This document shows positions 54,601 through 64,000 of a stretch of 64,000 nt of DNA, piece by piece; position 1 is the stretch's first letter; each line of letters starts with the position of its first letter. The notes beneath the pieces are model-generated. The model was not told the origin of the DNA. It saw only the letters and a list, made by a program, of their open reading frames with translations, and made no database searches. The stretch is from the NCBI RefSeq assembly GCF_021462225.1, contig NC_061794.1:45384914-45448913 (forward strand), read 5' to 3'. The DNA comes from Girardinichthys multiradiatus (taxonomy: Eukaryota > Chordata > Actinopteri > Cyprinodontiformes > Goodeidae). Both the position numbers and the translations under genes were made by a program.

Positions 54601-56564
54601 TGTGTTGAAGCACACATTAAATACAGTATTCACTGTGATGGCTTTCTCTAATGTCCGATGCCAATTCTACAGAACTCAGACCTGGGAATGGTCAATACTT
54701 CCACAATTGAAAGCTAAAAAGAAAAGTTAGAATAACAAGGATTGAGACAGAGTTAGAATGAGAAAAATGAAAAATAGAGAAAAACAATATGTGGAGGCAG
54801 ATGATGAGAGACAAATGTTTCTTTTCCTTCCCTTGGTGACTTCAAAAACTTCAAACTGTGGCTGTTGTTCTACCCACACAATAACGTTCTCTCTAAATAC
54901 CAATTGCAATTTTAATAAATTCACATGGAGAGGAATCACTCACTTAGCAAGGTATGTGGTTTTATTACAATTCAGGAAAAAGGATAAAAACTGATGTCAG
55001 TTATATCATTTATCTATTTTTTTCCTCATTCTTCCTTCATTTGCTGATTTCAGGCAACATATGTTGCCCCCTAATTTTTTCACTAACTGTAAATGATATT
55101 GACTGAATTACATATGATAAATTATGCCGCTTCTATATTAGAGTAGAAAACAAGATTAAATTGAAACTCCACAATTTTGCTCTGTGCAGAATTCAAGCCT
55201 TACAGATGTGTTCTGGTTTGTGTCTTTAGCCCTTTCCAAATGTTGTGAACAAAATGAATCACAGTGTTGAGTTAAATCGAAAACAGTGAATTACATGTTC
55301 ACAGCTTTAGATGCCCCGCATGCATTAAGTCTTCCTGCTAAATTTAGCTGGACGTGACGGACTAGAATTGGTTTCTCTGCAGACAGACATAGGTCACAGG
55401 AAACTAAGCGCTGTAAAATCAATCCGAAGAGCTGTTTGCCTCCTCCACAGTCACATCAGGTTAAATATTACTTCAAACTTTTTCTGACAGTAAGGAAATT
55501 ATTGCACCCTTGACTTTAAATGGAGTGATTCTTTTTCCTACTTGGGTCCAAGTGTTACACTAAAACCTGTTCAGCTTACTACTTTACCACTTTAGGGACC
55601 TTAAAGTGCCTGTGACATTTAATTTTCATGATAAATCCAATTACATTTATTGAAAGGAAAAATAGATACAATTTTTAAAAAATTTAATTCATGCCACTGA
55701 AATGAACAGCTGTTGAGAAATGTGGTCATAAATTTCACAAAAAATCCAGACGACTCTTTTGTCATTTTGTTGTGCTCTTTTCAGCATGTAAACTGACTGC
55801 TGCAATGGCAGCAACAAAGACAGCAGCGAAGAATCTGATGTTTCTGTAGATATATTTCAGTCACTATCAGAGAAACGCAGAGTCAGGGGAAGAAACATTA
55901 AATGCACCAAACTAAGCAACAAATATAGATTCTCTGCCCTCAGTGAACTCATCCATTGTAGAACAAAACATATGAAAATATCTGGATGCATAAAACAAAA
56001 AATGAAGCAGTTTAACTGGTTTAACTTCCACAGAATGACTTGTTTTGGACTTCCTACCACATTTATCACTGACTTTTATTGCGCGATCTTTGTATGGTTC
56101 TTGGAGCTCCTCCGGGCTTCACAGCTGACCAGACCAGACTGAGCAGATAAAGTGTTAATGCTAAATTACAGGAAATACAGCTCTGAGTGAAACAACCGGA
56201 GGCAAAGTGAGCAGCATGGAGCAGCAGCAGCGACACAAGGGATGATTCAACATCTGAAGACACTACCTGGTGTTTATGTTTGAATCTTTAGAGAAACATT
56301 TTAAATATATCGGATGCGTGTGTAATTTGTCTTATTTAATAATAAAAATAATCATTTTTAATTATTAACAATAACTGCCAAAATCTAATTGTACAAATCT
56401 AAATCTAAAATGTTTTGCAACAAGAAAGTGTTCTTAACTGCTGAGCCTTGATCCGTTTAGTGACAGCAACAACAACCTTTTCTTTGGAGATCTTTTCCCA
56501 TCAGATGCTGTGAACAGCGTGGCTACAGCATCTGCTTCAGCATTCAGATATCCTGACCTCTGAC
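54601..56564. other. Non-coding stretch
   Basis: No gene was recognised. Frames at 55857-56069 and 56066-56263 (minus) lack known motifs. They lie downstream of the THAP-like fragment and could belong to the same decayed locus, but nothing shows it. Confidence 0.5.
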
Positions 56565-56828
56565 ATAATTTCTCTGGTGAATTCAGAGGTTTATTGTTCG
56601 AAGCAGTTTTCCAAGAAGTCCTCTGATCACAACTGGCTGTGCTTGGTGGGACCAGCCCATCTGTCCCTCCTCAGTTTTCCAGTTCCAGGCAGCTCTGATC
56701 CTCTTCTCTTCAGGAAAGTAGTGCAGACTAACGGCTGCTGTTGTATTACTGTTGCAGCCACCAGCAATGCACCGTTTCACCTTATAAACCTTGTTTTTGA
56801 CTGGTCTTCTACCTAAACCTTTTATCAT
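56565..56828 (-). pseudogene. THAP-like zinc finger fragment, broken
   Basis: The minus strand from about 56828 reads VKRCIAGGCNSN, SLHYFPEE and IRAAWNWK, which fits the start of a THAP domain: C-x4-C zinc ligands, then the FP motif and a Trp after a basic/Arg stretch. The second half, expected to hold C-x2-H, appears in another frame as SEDFLENCFE with a stop where Cys should be and Asp where His should be. THAP domains occur in host DNA-binding proteins and in P-element-type transposases; which of these is unresolved. No downstream transposase domain was recognised. Confidence 0.55.
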
Positions 56829-57120
56829 TGATGCTCACACAGTGAATGACCAAGGACTTCCCCCTAGACGTCATTTCTGGTCGACTTTGGACTCGCAAAA
56901 TTTACCACCGAAATATGGTTATTTTGTGTCACAATTGTCTTGTATAACATCTTAATAATAATCCTAATATCATGTCAGTTACTGGCCAATTCCTTCAATA
57001 TTAAGATGTTTTCTTTCAGTTTCCGCATTTGTGGGAAAGGCGTGTCACAGGCAGTTTAAGATTATTAATGACCTTTTGTACAAAGTTGATTTATCTTAGT
57101 GTTCGAATATGACTGGTATC
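56829..57120. other. Non-coding stretch
   Basis: Nothing recognised. Confidence 0.45.
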
Positions 57121-57300
57121 TACAGGGGTTGGACAATGAAACCTGTCATTTTAGTGTGGGAGGTTTCAAGGCTAAATTGGACCAGCCTGGTAGCCAGTCT
57201 TCATTGATTGCACATTGTACCAGTAAGAGCAGAGTGTGAAGGTTCAATTAGCAGGGTAAGAGCACAGTTTTGCTCAAAATATTGAAACGCACACAACATT

Positions 57301-59864
57301 ATGGGTGACATACCAGAGTTCAAAAGAGGACAAATTGTTAGTGCACGTCTTGCTGGCGCATCTGTGACCAAGACAGCAAGTCTTTGTGATGTATCAAGAG
57401 CCACGGTATCCAGGGTAATGTCAGCATACCACCAAGAAGAACGAACCACATCCAACAGGATTAACTGTGGATGCAAGAGGAAGCTGTCTGAAAGGGATGT
57501 TCGGGTGCTAACCCGGATTGTATCCAAAAGACATAAAACCATGGCTGCCCAAATCACGGCAGAATTAAATGTGCACCTCAACTCTCCTGTTTCCACCAGA
57601 ACTGTCCGTCAGGAGCTCCACAGGGTCAATATACATGGCCGGGCTGCTATAACCAAACCTTTGGTCACTCATGCCAATGCCAAACGTTGGTTTCAATGGT
57701 GCAAGGAGCGCAAACCTTGGGCTGTGGACAATGTGAAACATGTATTGTTCTCTGATGAGTCCACCTTTACTGTTTTCCCCACATCCGGGAGAGTTACGGT
57801 GTGGAGAAGCCCCAAAGAAGCGTACCACCCAGACTGTTGCATGCCCAGAGTGAAGCATGGGGGTGGATCAGTGATGGTTTGGGCTGCCATATCATGGCAT
57901 TCCCTTGGCCCAATACTTGTGCTAGATGGACGCGTCACTGCCAAGGACTACCAAACCATTCTTGAGGACCATGTGCATCCAATGGTTCAAACATTGTATC
58001 CTGAAGGCGGTGTTGGAATTATGATTATCGATTAATTAATATTTATCAAGAATTATTATTAATAATTATAATTTGACTAAATTAATTTCTTAACCAAAAT
58101 CCTCATTTATGAATCGAAGCCAGAGATGTCCTCTGGTGTTGTAATTGTGGCTCAACGCCTTTGATAATTACAACCGTTAAATACTCAGTAATAATTGATA
58201 ACTATTACCAGAGATGTCACTGTTTAATCGACCGTTTCTACCGAAACGTGTGGAACTTTAACCTTATTTTGACTGACGAATCACAGTTGCACAAAATAAA
58301 CACAAAACGCCTTCTATTTATCTATGTGAATATTTATGAAATCTCAGCCTGATAGAATCCGCTCTTCCGATTTAATAATCTTCACCTACTCAAACATGCA
58401 AAGTTCTACACAAAAGGGCAAAATATCTAACTAAACAAAATAAAACAAAACAGCAGTGGGTGTGTACGAGATCAAACCAGCAGTTATGGCCAAAGTGATA
58501 ATATGACAAAGGAATATGGTGTTGAACGAAGCTTTGGGTGCGCAGCCAGCCAGAAAGTGTAGCTCAGTGAGATGCACAGTCATAAACCTCCCCCCCTCCC
58601 CGAGGGTAATAAAGGGTAATAAAACTTTTGGCGGCAAGCCAGGAAGCAGTAAAGTTGAAGACAAAGAAAATGGTTGATTTTCACCATAAGGTTATTATAG
58701 CGGTCCAGTTTCACAGCGCACCTGTGCACAGGTGTTTGCACGATAAAGACACACTTGCGAGACATGGTGGTCTCCCAAAGTACCAGTACGTTTCAAAACA
58801 ACGGCATGCACATACAATTCAGAACACATTAGACTCTACATGGTGACTCTAATCGCACTAAAATTTCCTACTCTATCCTGCCCACGCTATTCCTAATAAC
58901 AAAATAAAAATAAAAATAAAAAAGGATGGGTTTTACTTTGTTGAAGTCTTCCTTCTGAGCAGAGGGAGAGAGGAGGAGGGGGAAGTTGGAAGTTAACATG
59001 CGTCCACAGTTAACTTCGGGAAGAGCGATCAATCTTCATCCTTTGACCTCCTTGGTGAAAAGGAAAAATATGATCTGACTGTCAGCAGTCGACTAGAACC
59101 AAGCAAGGAGGGAAAGTTGCGTCTCCTTGAAACCCCGTGGTTTTGGTTACGTGTTAAACTCACGTCTTCAATCGGCAAAGTGAAATTTCTGGCCTTCTTA
59201 TTCCAGAAACCTCGTTCATGAATTTTTCGTTGGTCAACGAAGGAGAATAAATGAAGGCTCCATGTGGGACCTCTTCTTCTCCAGAGAGAGATGCTTCAGT
59301 TGCGTGGTAACCGTGTCAAGGTCTCCAGCTGAAGACAGCTTCTTTCAAATGTTCGCCGTCCTATATTGCCTCCTGTGACGTCAGACCTGGGACGGCCCCG
59401 TCATATCAGCCGCAGTGGCTGCTGGGTTTTGTAGGACAGACTATCCTGCAGTACAAAATGGCCGATGACGTTGGAAAGGCATAGTGGCGTCCAGCAACGT
59501 GCAAATGGTCCAATATACAGCAAACAAGTGGTCCAACAGCGGTGCTGTGTATCAGGATGACAATGCACCAATACACACAGCAAGACTGGTGAAAGATTGG
59601 TTTGATGAACATGAAAGTGAAGTTGAACATCTCCCATGGCCTGCACAGTCACCAGATCTAAATATTATTGAGCCACTTTGGGGTGTTTTGGAGGAGCGAG
59701 TCAGGAAACGTTTTCCTCCACCAGTATCACGTAGTGACCTGGCCACTATCCTGCAAGAAGAATGGCTTAAAATCCCTCTGACCACTGTGCAGGACTTGTA
59801 TATGTCATTCCCAAGACGAACTGACGCTGTGTTGGCCGCAAAAGGAGGCCCTACACCATACTAA
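57301..59864 (+). pseudogene. DD36E transposase, copy 2, split only by the LTR
   Basis: The first exon-like part, 57301-58010, encodes the helix-turn-helix region (VTKTASLCDVSRATVSRVMS) and the first catalytic Asp (FSDESTF), then HGGGSVMVWAAISWHSLGP. The second part, 59543-59864, has the second Asp (QDDNAPIH) and Glu (NIIEPLW) separated by 36 residues, ending AKGGPTPY. Leaving out the LTR and one GCGG copy gives a single frame of 343 codons with no stop or shift, normal length for this group. The transposase was therefore open when the LTR element inserted. Confidence 0.93.
58011..59538 (+). mobile_element. Long solo LTR inside the DD36E transposase
   Basis: 1528 bases starting TGTTGGAATT and ending GGTCCAACA (TG/CA, with TGTTGG/CCAACA inverted ends), flanked by GCGG at 58007-58010 and 59539-59542. 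AATAAA occurs at about 59247 and elsewhere. No gag, pol or env text was seen, so it is an LTR alone. The 4-base duplication and length fit a retrovirus-like element. The first ten bases resemble the ERV LTR start at 37052 (TGTTGGAAT), but the rest was not seen to match. The strand was set by the AATAAA near the right end and is uncertain. Confidence 0.88.
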
Positions 59865-59917
59865 TAAATTATTGTGGTCTAAAACCAGGTGTTTCAGTTT
59901 CATTGTCCAACCCCTGT

Positions 59918-62900
59918 ATATGTCCTTATTGGTATTACAGCAAACTTAGAAAGGGCTAATTTCAAATTAACTCATAACCTGATATAATCACCTTCCTGAA
60001 GACCCAAACAGTTCCTTCAATCTATCTGTGTTCTCTCCTAATAGTCAGCCAAAACATTTTACAAAACTGTATATCCCTTAGTTTTGAACTTTTCATTCAT
60101 TGCTTATCTCCAAATGCATTAGAAAAACACGTCCTATTTCTTCAATTTTTACAAAGCTGAACATGTGCTTCTGTTAATAGGAAACAGAAATAGTGATGAT
60201 TATGTTAATGTGGACTTTTATCAAGGCCAGAAAATTATGTTTATTTAGCTTCCAGTTCAGTGATCAAGAAGTAAACACATCTGAAAGCTAATTTTGTTTC
60301 TGGCTGCATCTTTATCCAACATTATCTCTGCAGTACCTGTTTTTTTTTATTTAATTTTATGCATCTTTTATTTGCGTTCTTTTTGTTTTTATGTTTTGTG
60401 TTTACTGACCATTCTTTTGTGTATAAATCCTTGTGTGCAAAGTCACATCTGTGTTTGGAAGCAAGGTGCAAATTAAGACCTCCTTCGGTTCAGCAGACAT
60501 ATTTACAGCACATTCACCTCAGAGATCAAGGCATTCAGTTGTATGTTTCCACTGTGGTTCTGCACAATAAATGCATGTGATTAAGATGTGGCTTCATGGG
60601 TCTGTAATAAATTACAGCAACAAGCCAACCTGTGTGCCCAGTGGGAAATGTAAAGTGCGATCCTGAGTTTCATCCACAGTACTTTCATTTGAGACATTAA
60701 TAAATCAATTGGTAGTTAAGAGAAAGTGAGCTACAATTACAGTTTCAGCTGCATCTTCAGATAGAATTGGTCAATAATGCAGAGCTTGAGACAAGAAGAT
60801 ATGGGCTCACAATAGATTTACTGTCTCTAAACAGATGGGTGTAACTTTAAACTGAAATCTTTATCAACTAATGGCTGAACATGTTTAAATCCCAACAGAT
60901 TGCTATTTTTCATGTGTCACATTTAATATCTGATAAGGATTTTATTTGTTGCATCTTACCTGATTTAATAAGGCCTAAACTTTGTTGGCAGCTCTTATTT
61001 CTTAGAGCTATACCCGTTGTTTGGTTCTTACTGATTTTACTCATGCATCCAACTGCAAAAACTGTAAATAAAGTAAGGTGAAAATCTTCTGGTGTGCAAA
61101 TGAATCAATTATTCTGGATGCAGCTGGGAATGAAAAATAAGACACCATTATGTTATTTTTTCCTAAGATCTGGGTCAGAGGCTCTAACATTTTGCCATGC
61201 CAAAAACACACAGAGCAGTGTTGTTTGTAATAGAAAGTTACAATTTGCAAAAACAATAGTTGGTGCCGTCACGTATTTCTTGAAAAGCAAAACAGGCATT
61301 CGGTTTCTCAGACTGAACTGGACCTGGATGCTGAATAAGCTCACAGCATAGTTGTTCATCAGTGGGGATCACTGCAAAACAGAATCCATAAGCTGAGCAG
61401 GCTGGAGCCATAAATCAGGAGCTGAAGGCAAGACATCAGGAGCACACGGTTCCCAGTTGGAAGGATATTAACATGCTGGAACCAATATGTTGAATGCTGT
61501 GTTAGTGTCTCAATCTCATACATTAGCTCTTCAGTAAAGCCATTTCTACAAGGAGAAAGCATTCTTCATCCAACTAAGGAGAAGAAAACATCTTTTCTAT
61601 CCTAATTACATAAAAAAACACTCACAAAATTGCACAAATGTCCTTCGTGGCTTGTTCTCTATTTAAAACCTGCTTTAAAATGTATCTTGACCAAGTCTTC
61701 ATTTGCTTCTCAACAGCCAAGTTTTGTGTTAGAATAACGAAGGACTCTGTATAAGGAGTTCTCCAAGTTCTCTGACTTATAGTTATTTGTTGGACATTAG
61801 CTGCTTTTCCCACTAAGGTTTTAAGCATTTTCAGATAAATCTTACTTTAGTTTTGGTAACTCAGAATTAAAAAGGTTTCTTATATATAACATAACATAAC
61901 ACAAAAGCACTAGTTTTTGTTACAAGAAATCCCCCATAAAGGTAATCAGTTCCCATTTATTCAGTTGAATATCTTAAATTACCAATAATTACACAATTAA
62001 TGTATAACTGTATAGTACCAAGAAGGTGATTTTGAAATAGTTACAACAGAGCACGCAACAGATGATCACCTGTATGATGATGTATCTCTCAGCTCCTATG
62101 CCAGCTCTTGAATAGATTTGTTTTTTCCAGTTTATTGAAGACGTGACTTTCGATTTCAGTTTTTCAATAATCTGTTGCAGTGCTTTTTCCAGGCTCAAAT
62201 CTTTTTCTGTCAACTTACCTCATTTTAAGCACACGCTACAGAAAATGCTGTAATGGTTAGGTACAGGCAGCAAGCAAGTCCAAAAAGAAAAGAATCTGCA
62301 GAAAGTCTAACCCAATGATCAAGACCACTACAAAGTATGTTTCTTGAAAGCAATGCATAAAGTCCTCCTTCAAATCTTTAGCATTTTACTGTACATTGCC
62401 ATTTAAAATGGATAACCACAGGAGAGGGTTATGATTAAAGAGATAAAGCCACAACTGAGAAAGGAGACAGCAGGCACCTCACTGAACCTACCTGACACTG
62501 GTGGCAGCAGGAAGCCTCTTTGTATTCCTGCCACTGATGCTTCATCTAATAGAGCCCTCCGCACAAGAAACTATTCTTACCGCAAGACAGGAGCAGGAAA
62601 ATGATTTGGTTCTGCTTTCTCTTCTATAAAAGCTTCTTAAAAAGACGTGTTGTTATGTTGAGTTTAAACTGAGCTGATATATCCTCCATATAATAAAGAT
62701 TTATACAATACAATATTATTACTTTGAATTTAAGGTTTTAATGGTTTTTATCCTTAATTAAAAACAGCTCCTAAGATAAGCCTTCAATTGCCTTGTCATG
62801 TTAATGCTTAAATATAGCTGGAAGGAACACAGACAGTGAATACACATTATTTCTTGTTATTTAAAGATTTATTGCATTTAAAAAGAAAATTTAAGACAAT

Positions 62901-62990
62901 CACATGTGCTGTTCAGACTTTATAAATATACCACATCCTGATTACTTGATTTATTGTGTTAGATAAAAAGATTATTTTAATTTCCTATAC
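59918..62990. other. Long non-coding stretch
   Basis: About 3.1 kb, AT-rich. No gene or repeat was recognised. A minus-strand segment near 62060-62220 has splice-like dinucleotides (a GTAAGT at about 62213-62218 and a CAG/GT near 62070) around an EKALQQIIEKLKSK-coding stretch, but this is too little to call an exon. Confidence 0.5.
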
Positions 62991-63302
62991 GATGGATGGA
63001 TGGATGGATGGATGGATGGATGGATGGATGATGGATGGATGGATGGATGGATGGATGGATGGATGGATGGATGGATGGATGGATGGATGGATGGATGATG
63101 GATGGATGGATGGATGGATGGATGGATGGATGGATGGATGGATGGATGGATGGATGGATGGATGGATGGATGGATGGATGGATGGATGGATGGATGGATG
63201 GATGGATGGATGGATGGATGATGGATGGATGGATGGATGGATGGATGGATGGATGGATGGATGGATGGATGGATGGATGGATGGATGGATGGATGGATGG
63301 AT
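62991..63302. repeat. GATG tetranucleotide microsatellite
   Basis: 312 bases, about 78 units of GATG. Three positions have a three-base ATG unit instead (junctions after 63030, 63097 and 63220). All frames are open on both strands because the unit makes no stop, so the repetitive MDGW and IHPS reading frames are artefacts. ATCA units follow directly. Confidence 0.97.
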
Positions 63303-64000
63303 CAATCAATCATTTAGGTAGAGCCTTGTCTTTTGCAGGGCGCTGGGTAGAGTGGTAGAAGTAACTTAGAATGAAATAACCTAAACGTTTTTCATTTTAT
63401 GAAGTTTAGTTTTGTTTGTGTTGAACTCAGCTATCTTGGTGCTAACAGGCTATCTGCTCAGCATGTGCCCAGTTTTGTGTGTTTTTAAAGTTAAGACAAA
63501 CTTGAAGGGTGATTTTAAGAAGAACACACAATATTGATAATAACGCGCCGTCCGCGCTTATGCGTTTTAACCATTTTATTAACGGTGTTTTAAAGGTGTG
63601 TGTTTGATTCTGATGCTAAGTTATACGTTTCTTTTGTTAGCTTTAACTGCTAATAGCTAAGAACACGTGCTTGCCTACTAAGATCATTTACCCAAAAAGG
63701 TTGATAGTTTTCAATCAAGTAAAATAACATTTCCCTAAACATTGTTTTGCTAAACTTGATAACTAAGTAAACACCATTAAGCCCCATTTCTCCAGAAAGA
63801 TTAGGCTCTTTTCCAAAATACTCCCTTAATAATATTTCTTTAAATATTATTTTAATAAATAAAGGCAGTTAATGAGACACCGTTGAGAAATGGTCATCCA
63901 GAAGGTTGGTTTTATTCAGCAGATCATTATTTAAAACATTATTTTATTAAAATAATATTTTATCTGATCTTGCATTGTGAAGGGTTATCTAAATGTTTGC
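63303..64000. other. Non-coding stretch, right edge
   Basis: No gene was recognised. A small GC-rich patch (ACGCGCCGTCCGCGC) lies near 63543-63557. The rest is AT-rich with repeated AATATTATTTTAATAAA-type text near 63830-63960. Confidence 0.5.

Larger units (their letters stand above)
57123..59915 (+). mobile_element. DD36E Tc1/mariner element, copy 2, split by a solo LTR
   Basis: TA on both sides (57121-57122, 59916-59917) and CAGGGGTTGGACAATGAAAC ends. Without the 1528-base LTR and its 4-base duplication it is 1261 bases long. An 8-base stretch present in copy 1 near 22475 is absent here, but the 26-base deletion of copy 1 is not shared, so this copy is closer to the intact form. Confidence 0.94.

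Noticed and set aside
54024..54633. Minus-strand frames over the LINE 3' end
   Set aside because: Shadows caused by the GC-rich LINE coding sequence on the plus strand.
61989..62213. Possible exon (EKALQQIIEKLKSK) with GT/AG-like flanks on the minus strand
   Set aside because: The upstream acceptor lacks a pyrimidine tract and nothing joins it to other exons; chance is likely.
62956..63358. Long open frames rich in MDGW (plus) or IHPS (minus)
   Set aside because: They are translations of the GATG microsatellite, which has no stop in any frame; no gene structure.

Overview
The window reads as intergenic or intronic DNA of a ray-finned (probably percomorph) fish. The evidence is its mix of mobile elements: Tc1/mariner transposons, Ty3/gypsy elements, a class I-like endogenous retrovirus (ERV), a Penelope-like element, L2/CR1-type LINE pieces, a tRNA-headed SINE and a long GATG microsatellite. 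I found no convincing host protein-coding gene, rRNA, tRNA gene or CRISPR array. Bacterial features such as operons and ribosome binding sites do not apply.

Layout. 1.0-6.8 kb: a minus-strand Ty3/gypsy element whose reverse transcriptase is split by a full-length Tc1 copy (Tc1-A). 7.7-9.1 kb: a decayed Penelope-like element next to a 50-base-arm inverted repeat. 16.0-17.4 kb: interspersed repeats containing a perfect 22-base hairpin. 19.9-20.2 kb: a SINE with a 12-base target duplication. 22.5-24.7 kb: a DD36E Tc1/mariner element carrying an internally deleted Tc1 (Tc1-B). 27.5-28.8 kb: copy A of an unrecognised repeat that encodes a small membrane protein, joined directly to a minus-strand ERV at 28.8-37.05 kb. 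The ERV holds a third Tc1 (Tc1-C) and its 5' LTR abuts the cut LTR of a plus-strand Ty3/gypsy element at 37.05-41.1 kb. 42.1-45.4 kb: more copies of the 16-kb repeat, an L2-like fragment and a Tc1 remnant. 49.6-50.1 kb: a solo LTR with a 5-base target duplication. 52.0-53.6 kb: copy B of the membrane-protein repeat. 54.0-54.6 kb: a LINE 3' end. 56.6-56.8 kb: a broken THAP-like zinc finger. 57.1-59.9 kb: a second DD36E element whose transposase is split cleanly by a 1.5-kb solo LTR. 63.0-63.3 kb: the GATG array.

The elements do not form a pathway, but their nesting gives an order of events. All three copies of one Tc1 family sit inside older elements, and two insertions (Tc1-A in the gypsy RT, the solo LTR in the DD36E transposase) split reading frames that remain in register across the insert. 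The best candidate for something undescribed is the pair of repeat-borne ORFs at 28230-28550 and 53044-53361. They differ at many residues, keep one frame, and share a predicted membrane helix and a conserved tail motif, yet they have different LINE-like 3' tails.
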